Made by a program: the position numbers and the translations under genes
Shown: in pieces, positions 1-11,227 of the stretch
Position numbering within the stretch: the stretch's first letter is position 1
Layout: each line of letters opens with the position of its first letter
The notes under the pieces: model-generated
The model's database searches: none
Told to the model about the DNA's origin: nothing
The model's input: the letters and a program-made list of their open reading frames with translations, nothing else
Assembly: GCA_965649825.1 (NCBI GenBank)
Contig: OZ287710.1
Span: forward strand, 372,001 to 436,000
Direction of reading: 5' to 3'
Source: Penicillus capitatus
Lineage: Eukaryota > Chlorophyta
Length of the DNA stretch: 64,000 nt

Positions 1-458
1 AAATTCTGGACGGTAAGGCGCCGGATGGTTCCGCGAGTGAAAGCACGCCTAATAACAATGACAGAGAAACCTGTCTGGTCGTGGTCGTTCTTCTTACATT
101 CTGTTCCCGTCTCGTGACTCGGAGTATCGCTTTTTGAGTAGACGTTTATTTCCACTCTGCGAATAACTTGCATCCTGCCGATGAGAGCTGCTCATGTTAA
201 TGGTCACAGCAGCAATCACTTTCGGCGATCTATCTGCGACCGGAAGCATTAACGGCATCATTGCTGCAAGTAACGGAAGGATCGACCGGACAACGGAATT
301 CTGTCTATGGAGAGAGACCCTCCTTTGATATCAAACGACAGTCGCGGTACCTTTATAGCGCGTCGTTGTCTTACAATGCACATAGAAGATCAGAGGCTTC
401 CGATGCTGTGTCTCCTCATTCAATGAGCTCAGATCTGTTTAAGGATTCTCCTCTTTAA
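1..458 (+). CDS. 3' part of an unidentified gene (uncertain)
   Basis: Weak call. An open frame runs from the left edge to about 146 and holds a hydrophobic Val/Leu-rich stretch. A second open stretch with a hydrophobic, Ala/Gly-rich segment starts near 194. It can be joined through a GT..AG intron of about 45 bp beginning at 270 to a Ser-rich tail ending at a TAA at 456-458. The pieces would suit the end of a membrane protein with a serine-rich tail, but I recognise no family and the splices are guesses. The true start would lie outside the window. Confidence 0.2.
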
Positions 459-979
459 TGCGTAGCTCAACATACAGCTCGCCACTATCCAAAGACAAGA
501 AGATCGTCAGAACTATGGAACGATCAGCGATGATGGATTAACAGAGAGGCAACAAAGGTATAAGAAGTCACACATCAGTTACATATGCTGGCGTTAAGTC
601 ACACTTTCATACCATCAATTGTCTGTTTCGCCAAAAGCATGCTGAATGTCTCAAGTCGTTCTTGTCGTGGAAACAGATGCGTTATTAAAAGATTATCTGA
701 CGTTCTCTCTCAACAAAGGACATGAGATGTGTTGTGCCAATAAACAGCAACGGTTACATGGGTCTTGGTAATGGAACGATGACTTGCACCACCATGTCAC
801 AGAAGTCCAAGCGGCAAACACTGCACATTCACAAGAATCGCACAGTGGCATTTGCGTCATACGTCAACCCAGAATTGCTGCACAATATAGATCACGTCCA
901 ACTCAGGCCCTTTGGACTTATTGCGAATGTATCAAAGCGGAACACGCAACTTTATTGCGAAGAATGAAATGCCACCCTG
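459..979. other. No firm gene; one weak plus-strand reading frame
   Basis: This stretch precedes the end of the convergent amine oxidase gene. The plus strand has an ATG at 646 followed by about 42 codons, and further open codons up to about 967. A short intron could join the two, but I found no splice that keeps frame and no recognisable domain. It may be the 3' untranslated region of the oxidase plus chance frames, or a small unknown gene. Confidence 0.2.
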
Positions 980-3900
980 TTACCTACCCAGAACCGTCCA
1001 GTCATATGCATAGCCTTTTCCCAGTGATGGGATGCATGAAGCGAAGGATTCTTGAATGCCAGTATCCATTGAGACGAGTTCGTCATAGTAATTCCACGGC
1101 TTGATAAAGAATTGAGAACCAAAGTTCGAGATGAGAGGAACATCTTCTGCTCGAGGGATATGGATGAGTCCCATCATGACCCAGGCCACCAAGTCCTCTT
1201 CGATAATTTCCTCACCTACGGACTCGGAATCAATGGATCCATGAGATCTCGTGTAGCAGCGTTACCATTCAGATAGTCATCCAATGATGCTATCGGTTTT
1301 GCTGGAGCTACCATGTCATACACTGCTTCATGGGCGAACAATTCTGCCTCTTTCCTGCATCACCGAATCAAAGTGGGATAGAGGAGCGATTTACAAAGGA
1401 GACGATACCTTTGGGCAACAGCCAGATGGTACTTTGTCCACGCTGCTGCTTTGGTGAAAGGATGTGTATCGGGTAGCAATTGTCTGGCAGTCATACCGTG
1501 CATAATAGCATACCCCCTCGGTTCTCCCCACCTAAGACAGGCATTCATGCTTTGAGCATTAGAGCAGAACGTGTGGATGGCATACGGATTGGTGAATTTT
1601 TCATTCACGAACGTGTGGACAACGGTACCGGGATCACGAATCAAAAACCCAAATTCTTTCTCCAATCGCTGTCGCTCGATATATTTAACGATGGATGCAC
1701 TGTGCCATGGTGGTGGAGAAGATCCTGTCCGTTCGGCGCTTTTCAGAGCGTCTTCCCAGGTGCCGACCTTTACTGACTGCAAACACAACCTATTACGGCG
1801 GACCTTTCTAAGGAAGATGTAAACCTGCCGGCGCACACTGTTCTCTGTTCCCAGTATATCCAAATCGACCTTCCAACCCGAAAGATGATCATGTAGTGTG
1901 GCCGTGGTATGTCTGAGAGTAAAGGAGAGTCATCACATCGTCGATCAACTGAAATCTATTTCACTTGTGAACACGTGTCCCAAATGGCATGTCGTTGGAA
2001 GTCTGTCCCTGGATGTCGTGGAAGGTTGCTAACATATAGCCTGCCAATGTCGTCTCAACCTAGGAGACTCACACTTACAAGAAAGAACGTCACATTCTAC
2101 ATACCTCAATGCTGGCATCTGGTTTGAAACGAATGCTGTAGAGGTAATCATAGTTCCCTACAGTGCCAACAGTGCGAATGACCAATGCAGAACGACGAAC
2201 AGCGTCTAGATGTGGTCCCTCCGTCCCTACACTCCTGTATCTCTCATAGCAATTGCCTTCCGCTGAGCGAACCGTTGATATGGGTATGTCTCCATTCAGG
2301 TGTCTGTCCATCTTCTTCAAAGATGCAGAGAACATCGGGAACGGTGCGGATGGATCCTGCATGGCACTCATGTGACATCCGTCCGAGTGCTTTACAGCAA
2401 CAAGATGGACGGCTGGTCTCTGACCTGATAGGAACATTTTTGTCATGGGAAAGTACTCAGCGGTTTCTGGACAGTCAATCCCTCGGCGCAATGGCAGACT
2501 GGTCACACCTAACCAATGCATTCAAGAATGGAGCTTAGATGTGCAAACGGCACCTATTCCGAAGTAGCTGTCCATGTAAACTGTTTGTCCCCCTCCGGCA
2601 TAGCCACTGTATGCAACAAATTGATCCTGCAGTGCCAGTTCATATACAATCCGATTCCCTCGGAAACGAATGTCGTGAAACACAATTCCTAAACAACAGT
2701 CAATGGCCGATCCATTGTTGCATTGACAAGAATTTGGGCACCCGTTGCCAGTCGAATTGCGACGTGACCTTCCCATCCAAGGTGCTCAAACTTAAAGCCA
2801 TTTCCAGATCCTACAGTAGAAGTTTCTTTCCAGGTCGGAGCAAAGATACGCGATCGACCTTCAGATTCGGATTTGGTCACGAAGCGCTGCCCGTCTGGAT
2901 AGAACGTTCGTGGGCCCGCTCTGTCTCCCCCGTTGCGCACCCTGATATGCACACATCATCACAGCGTGAAGGAGAGAACCACTATCCTTGCATCACCTGG
3001 TGCGTCCATTGGTACGAGACCAGCTTTCATCATAGTTATAATCTTTCCAATCTTCTGCCACACATTTTACGAGGTCTCCCTTCGAATACGCTGCCAGGAG
3101 TGCCTCTGCTGAATCAAATGGTCCCTACTCAGCCCCATAGATCTTCAGACATGCAGACAACGGAGACGCACTTGATGGCAGTACTCAAAATCGAATGCCT
3201 TCCAGTTCTCCTCGTCTTCATTCTCTTCATCGATCTTGAAGGAAATGGGAACAGAGTGAAGATTCATCTCGTCAGATCCTCCGCGTCGTGTTTTGAAGAA
3301 CCATTGAATGTGGAGTATCCTAATCCGAAAATAGATGCTGTTAGAGATCGGATGGGGCAGTTAGTTGTCAGTCCACCTCTTAGACGTGTTGCGGTCAAGT
3401 GCTGGGGATGAAAGCCAATCAATCAATCCTCGGCCGCATTCTTCTTCGCTAGCCGCTCTGATTTCCGCATCCGAATTGTCCCATCCATAACACCATCCGA
3501 CAGTATCTTTGAATATCTGCCTGAGCTTGTACGCTTCCCGTGTGACAACGGCGCCTGTCCATGTAACGCTGACAGATTCGGCCGGCCGCTTGTAGAAGAG
3601 GATTTCTGAGAGACATGAGATAGCAGTAGGGAGACAGAGCCTACATGATCATACATACATACCTCCATCTTCGCGGAGCTTTAGCATCACAACGCCTTCT
3701 ACCGGACTGTCATCTCCACCTATCCCAATCTCCGACTCCGGTTTCTTATCGCCGATCTTCAGCGGCAACGGACCGACTTTGTACTCCATAACGTCCTTTG
3801 GTCTGCTCTCCGAACGAACGACTGTCACTTTTGCGAATCTTTCAGGCACGGGTCCTTCCGCATCCAGGTAAACAAGAACTTCGGCCTTGTTGGGTTCCAT

Positions 3901-4276
3901 CAGCTCGACGCGGTGCACAAAGTTCGGACCCGCCGTCGTCGGCAGCGGTTGGCCTTTGGCTCTCGGTGTGTAATACAATCCCACTTTGTCGACAAGAAAG
4001 GCCAAAACCTCTTTTGATTCGTCTTCTGAGAGCTGATTGAATACGCGCCATGTCTCAGAGGAGTCCGGCTGAGTAACAAGGCAAGGGTCAAGAGGGTTTA
4101 GACGATCGAGACTGCCTCACCTTATCGGCATTCGTAGCGTCGGCACTGTTAGGAGCGACATCGCCGGATGATAGGTCTCTATCTTGCGTTAGAGACTGGC
4201 ACAAGGTTTTGGGGAGCCATAGCGCGAGGATCAGCAGAAGGACTTTCCGCTGCATTTTGGCGAGGAAAGCTGCCAC
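980..4276 (-). CDS. Copper amine oxidase, secreted
   Basis: Topaquinone copper amine oxidase, which oxidises primary amines to aldehydes with release of ammonia and hydrogen peroxide. The first exon encodes a hydrophobic signal peptide (MQRKVLLLILALWLP region), so the protein is probably secreted. An N-terminal amine oxidase domain follows at about 4060-3660. The catalytic domain contains T-V-G-N-Y-D-Y near 2120-2150, whose Tyr is the topaquinone precursor (consensus TxxNYD/E), and a His-x-His copper motif in LHDHLSGWKVDLDILGTENS near 1890. The C-terminal motif GLIHIPRAEDVP is near 1150. Placed introns are 4069-4120 (52 bp) and 1216-1265 (50 bp), and a third of about 50 bp ends just before the KEAELF stretch near 1350. 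About ten exons are implied. The unknown secreted-protein gene lies upstream on the same strand. Confidence 0.93.
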
Positions 4277-4515
4277 CGTCTGAATGTTCGAATAGGCAGT
4301 AATGATGCGACAGGTTTTCCTCTAAAGACCATTCTCGATGAATATCCCCACACACTCAATCCTTTATCCTGCCTGCCTGCACACGCGTGCTATTCAAAAC
4401 AAATAGAGTCCGGATCCTGACAGAATTACAAAGAACGTGAAAGGACGGATTCAATAAAACAATGTGGAAGAAGTCGGCGAAAGGCAGTGAATGCTGTGAG
4501 AATGCTTGTCGTTGT

Positions 4516-6255
4516 CTAGATCATGTATCTGAGTTGCTCACAGTTCCTGTTGGCCATCAAACAAATCACTTGTTCTGCCATTCTGGGATCGATGGTCTGT
4601 GCGACATAGCGGTGATCCAACTCTTCTAATGCGTACGACGACTGTAGAGATGTTCGGCCGTTGCAGAATTCACTAAGTCCGTGGTATTGAATACCACCTC
4701 GCAACTTTGTTATGACTGGCGAAATTGCTGCTGCTCCTGAACACTGAGAGACTTTGGAAAAGAAGGTCCCAAACGCATTCTCTTCTGTCTCGTCCTCTGT
4801 AAACTCTCCCCGACAGACATATGTCACATCTTCGTACGCAAACCACTCTCCATTGCACATGACGTATGCAGATCCTGGACTCCAAAGATTCTTTAAGCAG
4901 ACGGTTGGATTTGATGGGCCGATTCTTACCCAGTTGGTTGAATTGGACGGTCGCGGACAGCAGTCCGTTGCAATTCGATGCAAAGGCGGAGCCTCTTCCA
5001 TTGCACAAAACATCCATCCAGGCTGATGGTTGATTCGATGCCGATGAATGATGATCATTGGTGTTTGTACTGCGGGTCATCTGTTTCAAGTGATACTCCA
5101 GAACGGTGGGAGATACGTCAGAGATTTTGACATTTGTTGAGTGGTCTGTTATGACGGAATCAAAAATCGCGGCTGCCACCCGACGAGCCAGATCCGGATC
5201 GCGTTCAGCAACTTTCTTAAAATTCTCGGCCACAGGATCGCTTCTCTCAGGCTCGCTCTCAGCATAGCGATTCTCTGTCCTCTCTGGCTCGTAATCTGTC
5301 CAGCAATGACAGGATCATTCGTCAGGACACTTCTTAGCAACCTTACTCTTATTAGTCTTCGCCGTCCAGTTGAAAACCTTATGATTTGCAGACGCACACG
5401 ATTCTGCGAACATGCCAAACCATGAAGGGAAACGGTTGGAAAGACGACAATTATGCTCACTATCTGCACACATGCAAAGTCCCTTCTGTATTCGGATGCT
5501 CTGCTCATACTCGCACGACATCTGAACACGGCCAGACAACAGGTATGGTTCCTGAGAGGACTTCGTCTGGAGCTTCCTGGAAAGAAAGAACTTATGACGA
5601 CATGAGTAGGCACTATGGAATGTATCTGTCATCCCAAATGTCATCATCGTCTCTCCTTCACTGGATCCTGACTCGACGGGTTTATACACACGCATTTCTT
5701 GATTTTGCTCAAACTGTCCGTCACACAAAGTCCGAACTTCAGCCCCACCACGACCATACTGAGTGTTATTGCGAAAGGATCCAATGCAATTCACAAGAAT
5801 CTTCGTCTCCAAGATGTGTCCGGCGGCAAAGTACTGAGAGATGAAGCAATCGCTCTGCGGAGACACACGATTCTCACATGCCCATGAGAGAGAAGAAGCT
5901 GACCATGAAAGAGCCAAAACAGTTTCCTTCATCCCCGGGAATGGGTCGATAGTTGCACGTCTTGGTGCATGAGATAGTGGCATCAATGACGTGATTGGGT
6001 GTCTGTATGTGCTGGAAAGCAACTTCTGGAGGACTGCGATTCCTAACGGCCTCTTGTTGCTGTGTGCTGTGTCCAGATTGCCATCTGATGTCTTTCCATT
6101 TTTCAAATCCTATCCAAACATGGTGTGTCGGTGAATGCCACTCGAGGAGACAGACAAACGCATGAACCAGATGATCTTGAGGACGATATGTTCGGTACAC
6201 TCAACAATAAGAGTAAGAAGGAAAAGATAAAAAAGGCTGACGATACGGCGTTCAT
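4516..6255 (-). CDS. Secreted Cys-containing protein of unknown function
   Basis: Unrecognised family. The start ATG at 6253-6255 opens a strong signal peptide (MNAVSSAFFIFSFLLLLLS). Exon 1 then joins in phase across an intron of about 58 bp (GTTCAT..GATAG) to a second exon. Later exons hold scattered Cys residues in short patterns such as SCTKTC and CMC, consistent with disulfides in an extracellular protein, and possible N-glycosylation sites. Another intron of 51 bp (GTAAGG..ACAG, near 5300-5350) restores frame into a predicted helical stretch (VAERDPDLARRVAAAIFDS) at about 5230. The last exon is again Cys-bearing and ends at 4516. It is followed on the same strand by the signal-peptide-bearing amine oxidase. 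No enzyme motif was seen, and the exact exon number is uncertain. Confidence 0.55.
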
Positions 6256-6899
6256 TGATGCTGTAGCATTGTCGTCCGTGCGACGGAGACTTGCATTCTT
6301 AACCGTTATCAGTATTTCGTTGTGCCGCGCCGGAAAGTACAGCGCTGTTCTGTTATGACATGCCTTAGCACAAACCTTTTGTCGACTTCGTCCTGGACTG
6401 TTGTATGAACACGTTGAAGAGAGGATTGTGGTAGGCCTCTGGTTACGAGGATTCTGAAGTGCAGCTGTGCGTGACGATGGTGTTGATACCATGCCTTCTT
6501 CATCCTGATGCTTAAGCAGGAGGTGGTTGAAAACAGTCTCCGAGAGTTCAGGAACTGAAACTGCTGTATATCAAGCGTCGATCGAGTCGTGCTGACAGGC
6601 GTCGCCTTTAGATAACATCCAACTGAGATTGAACGCCAGCTTCGTTGTGCATTGCAGCAGCAAACTGAGATTACCGCTTACGGCCACAACCCATTGCTCA
6701 CAGTTTTTTCGAATCAACTGTCGTTCGGGTCACGAACGAACGACAGTCTTCTCTCATTTTCCTCGTGTTTTTTGATTTCTGTCGATCTGACGTCTTTTCT
6801 CGCACCAAGCATCGTCTCTAGGAAAGGCGCGCCTATTTTTTCGCAGATCGCCACACTCAATGTCAAGCACGGCGCTATACTCTACATCAACGATCTCAG
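6256..6899. other. Divergent intergenic region
   Basis: About 640 bp separate the start of the minus-strand secreted protein from the RAD54 start. Short open frames are present on both strands but none shows a domain, signal peptide or convincing splice context. I read it as promoters and 5' untranslated sequence for the two divergent genes. Confidence 0.4.
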
Positions 6900-9800
6900 A
6901 TGATGTCTCCGAAGAAGTCCGCCGCACTGAGAACATCAAAGCGCTTGTCTCTAACTCGTATGGGATGACACAATTTCTTGCCAGGACGCTTATGTTGCCT
7001 TAGTCTATCTGTGTGTCGCACGTCGGTTCTTCCAAAGTATCTCCGCGTGAAACAGGGAGAGGAGAATCTACGGAAGCCTTTTAAATGTCCAGTACGACGT
7101 ACGTCGTTGGGTTCGGCAGATCTGCGGAGACGCATTGCTGCGCGACGCACATTTGTACCGTGGGCCAAGAAACAGCCCTTTCGCCTATCTCTTTCACCCG
7201 AAGTCGGAACAGAACAAGCACCATCCGAATCAGAGTCGGACGAAGAGGAGGAAGAGACGGCGCCAATTGCAGCAGATAAACAGACTGATCTTCCCGTGGG
7301 AGCATCGAAACCAGTGAAGCGTCCAAAGAGTCATCAATGCATTCTTAGGACGGAGTAGAGCCTTTGATCCTGTGGGAGTCTGCGGATGAAGACGCCATCA
7401 AGGAGAAAGTGGAGGTGGATTCTATGCTGACGCAGTTTCTGAGACCACATCAACGGGAAGGCGTACAGTTTATGTTTGAATGCGTGACGGGTCTTCGTCC
7501 CTTTGAAGGACAAGGTATCCGAGCAAACATACCCTTGCCTGTTTACCGGGACATGGACACATCATGTACAGGGTGTATATTGGCGGATGATATGGGATTG
7601 GGGAAAACACTTCAAGGAATAACGTTGATGTGGACATTGCTACGACAAGGAGCAGATGTTCTGGGTGGCAAACCCATAGCAAAACGAGCCATTGTGGTGT
7701 GCCCAACGAGTTTAGTGTCCAACTGGGAGCAAGAATGTGTCAAGTGGCTCAAAGTTTGGTTTGGGGTGCACTTCAGACTCCCGCCAGCAGCTGCCGTCTG
7801 TTTCATCAGGGACGCGCCTCTGTGTTGGGCCTGAGCGAGACGTCGCGCGAAATGGTAATGGCTGGATTGGATGATTTTCTCAGCAAGAAGAATCCTTATC
7901 AAGTCTGTCATTCGGATAGCTACACGGAGATCGGACAGATGTTCTCCAGGTGCTCGTCATTTCGTACGAGACCTTCAGAATCCATGCTACGCGATTCAAG
8001 GACGAACATTCCTGTGATCTCTTGCTGTGCGATGAAGCTCACCGATTGAAGAACGCAGGCACTCTCACAAACAAAGTTAGGCTATCTCTGCCAGCAAAGG
8101 CCGACTATTGAAGATCGATCATTCTCAGGCATTGGCTGGATTGGCATGTAAGAGACGAGTGTTGTTGTCCGGGACACCCATGCAGAATCACTTGGACGAG
8201 GTGATCCCTTTTGTCAAAGGGCCCTCGGCAATCGTGTTTGTTTCCAGTTCTATGCTATGGTCAATTTCTGCAATCCGGGAGTTCTGGGTACGAGAGGAAA
8301 TTTCCATAAGTACTTTGAGACGCCCATACTCCTTGGACGGGAACCGGATGCAGCAGAGGAAGCTGTCGGACTGGGGCAGGAGAGAAGTGAAGAGCTGAGT
8401 GCCTTGGTGAACGATTTCATTCTGCGCAGAACGAATGATCTCCTAAGCAAACATCTACCTCCGAAGGTCTCTCGCCACTCGCTGATCCTTTTGAACCTAT
8501 CTTGGACGAGGCAGATCATCGAGATCGTGTGCTGCAATCTGGAACCCCTACAGAAATCGCTGTACAAAGCATTCTTGGCCTCAACAGCAGCCAAACGTCT
8601 CGTTGATGGAAATGCAAAGGGTGCTCTACCTGCCATTACTGCCCTAAAGAAGCTCTGCAATCATCCGAAACTGATCTATGACGAGCTCTACAGCGTGGCC
8701 GACAAAAAGAGTAGCTCAAACGGATTTGAAGTGCGTGCATCAAATCTTCTCTCTGGTGCCAGTGCATTCATTTTTACCATTGCTGTTGTTCTAGAAATGC
8801 AAAGACTTGCTGCCTCCTGGATTGTTCGGTCGGAGCTCCAGAGCCATGCCTGAGGATTGGATATCGCATTCTGGAAAGATGACGTTGTTGGCTAACATGA
8901 TGGCTATTCTGCGAAATGAGACTCGGGATAGGTGGCATCCATCCTTCCAATCTCCTTCATTTGGCTTCGCTAAACAGGATTGTCATTGTCTCAAACTATA
9001 CGCAGACATTGGATCTGATATCGATTCACTGCCAAGAGAAGTCTTACCCAGTGATTCGATTAGATGGCTCTGTTTCCATCAAGAAGCGACAAGAAATGGT
9101 TCTGCAATTCAATAATCCCAAGAACGATGAATTTGCTTTCCTTCTCAGCAGCAAAGCTGGTGGATGTGGATTGAACTTGATTGGTGCCAACCGACTCGTG
9201 TTGTTTGATCCAGATTGGAATCCGGCCACAGATAAACAGGCAGCAGCACGGGTAGGGAGGTTTCCATTAGTTTTGCTTGTTCTTGTGCAGCCTCTTCGCC
9301 TTTCTATCACGAATTGAGGATTTCACGATGAGAAATCGAATATGAGGCCACAGTGAAATCGAGACAAAAGCGAGATGTCGCTATCAATCTGTCGATGTCT
9401 AGAAATATCTCATACAGTGCGATTGACATCATTGTTTTTTGTGTGATAGGTTTGGAGAGATGGACAGAAGAAATTTGTGTACGTGTACAGATTTCTCTCC
9501 ACTGGAACCATTGAGGAGAAGATTTTCCAGCGTCAGTTGTCGAAAGAGGGTACACCTTTGCAGCATAGCATCCCACACATCCCTCATCACAAGTGTTGTT
9601 TTTAGGCCTTCAGGGTTTGGTGAATAAAAATGGAAAGGCAGCTGCCAGTGCATTGAGTGCAGAAGATTTGAAGGATCTCTTCAGCTATCAAGAAGACACC
9701 ATTTCTGACACTTTCATCTCCATGTGTTGTCCGCGTCTTGAAGAAGACGATGCTGCTTCGCCAGTAGACCCCGTCTATAAGGAACAAGTCTGTTTGTTCA

Positions 9801-10227
9801 TCTTTTGCAAGGACTGCAAATGACATGTTCATAGAGGGGTAAGCCAACTGAGGATGATCTGGTGAACTGGAGTCATCATCCTAATATCGACACTGTCAAA
9901 GACGATACCATGAAGAAGGCTGGAGCCGATATCGTGTCGTTTGTGTTCACCTGCGATGTGGAAGGTAAGGAGATTGAGCCAGAGGAACCGGAGAACGAGA
10001 ATGTACTTGATCAAAAACCGGCCAGAAGACATACAGTGCTCGGTATTCGTGATCGCAGATCTGGACTCTTGAATGAAAGACCACTATCCGTTGGCCTCTC
10101 CAAACGACTGAGTCTGCAAATACCCCTAGCAAAGCGCAGTACCATCGGACTCGGCAAGAGAAAGACAGAGAACGGCGACTCTGAAGGACGTGACCAGGAA
10201 GAAGCACATCGGCCTTCTGTCAAGTGA
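6900..10227 (+). CDS. RAD54: DNA repair translocase RAD54 (SNF2 family)
   Basis: Swi2/Snf2 ATPase that works with RAD51 in homologous recombination, remodelling chromatin and driving strand invasion in the nucleus. The N-terminal KPFKCP motif (about 7070) is RAD54-like. The ATPase core follows: [11 protein letters not shown], then Walker A DDMGLGKT (about 7590), DEAH box in [12 protein letters not shown] (about 8025-8050), LLSGTPMQN (about 8165), and the C-terminal lobe with [28 protein letters not shown] and V-WRDGQKK. The tail keeps a DDLVNWSHH stretch typical of RAD54 and ends in a basic region. Short introns interrupt the core and restore the conserved frame when removed. One intron, 9252-9449, is 198 bp. 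The first ATG pair is at 6900-6905, but the first splice could not be resolved, so the extreme N-terminus is uncertain. A chromatin gene and a plastid gene pair follow downstream. Confidence 0.92.
9252..9449 (+). other. Unusually long (198 bp) intron within RAD54
   Basis: The exons on either side read GCA-GCA-CGG and GTT-TGG-AGA, giving the uninterrupted conserved RAD54 segment [11 protein letters not shown]. The intron boundaries GTAGGG..GATAG are therefore well fixed. At 198 bp it is about four times the length of most introns decoded in this window. It contains a box C-like CGATGA near 9330 but no clear box D, so a snoRNA cannot be called. Confidence 0.75.
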
Positions 10228-10384
10228 GAGATGGCAGTATGTCTGTAGAATGACGCTGACATGAATACGCATCCAGGCGAAAATATGACGTGGTCGTCAT
10301 TGACGAGTAGGGACGGTTGAAGAGAGACACACAGGGTTTGATTTCATTACACAGCTCGTCATGGTTCTGTGTGCGTAAGAGGTC

Positions 10385-11140
10385 CTAAACTTTTCCAGCT
10401 GGTGGTTTGAACGAGTTCATAATTCTCTGAATATCTGCTTGGTATTTGGCATAGTCTGTGTCTGTGCACTGAGCCGTGAGTGTGTAGAGTCGATTGTACG
10501 TCCCATCGAATCTAAGAGCGATCAGAGAAAGCAATCTCTTCGCTTCTTCATTTGGTTTCTTCAGTAAGTACTCGATGCTGTACATTCCTCTCTCGCTCTT
10601 GGCAGAGATGAGATCCGCCGTCTGCACGTCTTCGTTTCGCATCTGCCGCAGCCGAGATCCACGAAGGAGATAACGCCGATCCATGGAATTCACCAAATTC
10701 GCTCCAAATTCTTCAACAGTGCCAAAGCTTCCCAGTTTGGTGTAATCGGCTCCGGCGTTATTGATAAGCAGCGTGACATTCACATCTCTGGGTAGCACAT
10801 CTTCGGGATACCACACCAATGTGCGTTCTGCAACAGACACCTTGTTCTTCGACTGGGCCTCTGATCCTGTCCAGTTGCTGGGATAAGACAAGGCGAATCC
10901 GGCAGAGAGATCTTCATAGTCGATCAGATCCTCTTCTGCAAGCGCAGGAACAGCGCCTTCCAAAAATGAGATTACACTTAGAGAAATCGCTCCTTGAAAG
11001 AGGCGACGTCTCGGCAGCGATCTCTCTCCCGTGCGCGAGATCTGAGTCTGTGAATAGGAAGAGCATTCGCATCTGGAACAGGAGGCGACAGTGTTGCGGG
11101 ACTGTCGACCGAGCGGAGATCGCAGACTTATCATGTGCAT
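10385..11140 (-). CDS. PsbP-domain protein, thylakoid lumen
   Basis: Single-exon gene for a 251-residue protein of the PsbP/PPL/PPD family, extrinsic lumenal proteins linked to photosystem II assembly or other thylakoid complexes. The leader is bipartite. A Ser/Arg-rich transit region of about 45 residues precedes a twin-arginine motif (PRRRLFQGAISLSVISFLEG) and the Ala-x-Ala-type site VPALA, the layout of a Tat-dependent lumen signal. The mature part starts EEDLIDYEDLSAGFALSYPS and keeps the PsbP fold pattern up to the C-terminal NSFKPPAGKV. The start ATG is at 11138-11140. Whether it is PsbP itself or a PsbP-like paralogue cannot be settled here. It is head-to-head with the DUF1995 gene, 87 bp away. 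Confidence 0.88.
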   Translation of the reverse strand: MHMISLRSPLGRQSRNTVASCSRCECSSYSQTQISRTGERSLPRRRLFQGAISLSVISFLEGAVPALAEEDLIDYEDLSAGFALSYPSNWTGSEAQSKNKVSVAERTLVWYPEDVLPRDVNVTLLINNAGADYTKLGSFGTVEEFGANLVNSMDRRYLLRGSRLRQMRNEDVQTADLISAKSERGMYSIEYLLKKPNEEAKRLLSLIALRFDGTYNRLYTLTAQCTDTDYAKYQADIQRIMNSFKPPAGKV

Positions 11141-11227
11141 CGTCGCATTAAGACAGCAAAGGTGAGCATTAACTTGGAGACGCTCTCCTGCACGCGATAC
11201 TCCCTTGAACGCTCTTGAGAAACAGAG
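11141..11227. promoter_or_regulatory. Shared divergent promoter of two plastid-protein genes
   Basis: Only 87 bp separate the ATG of the PsbP-type gene (minus) from the proposed ATG of the DUF1995 gene (plus). Both promoters or 5' leaders must overlap here or extend into the neighbouring gene. I see no TATA box or other named element. Confidence 0.4.

Noticed and set aside
2539-3411. Plus-strand 290-codon open frame inside the amine oxidase
   Set aside because: The opposite strand encodes conserved amine oxidase segments here. The plus frame shows no family features and is antisense shadow.
5149-5613. Arg-rich minus-strand open frame of 154 codons
   Set aside because: It overlaps the secreted-protein exons in another frame. 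It has no signal or domain, and its composition is typical of a shadow frame.
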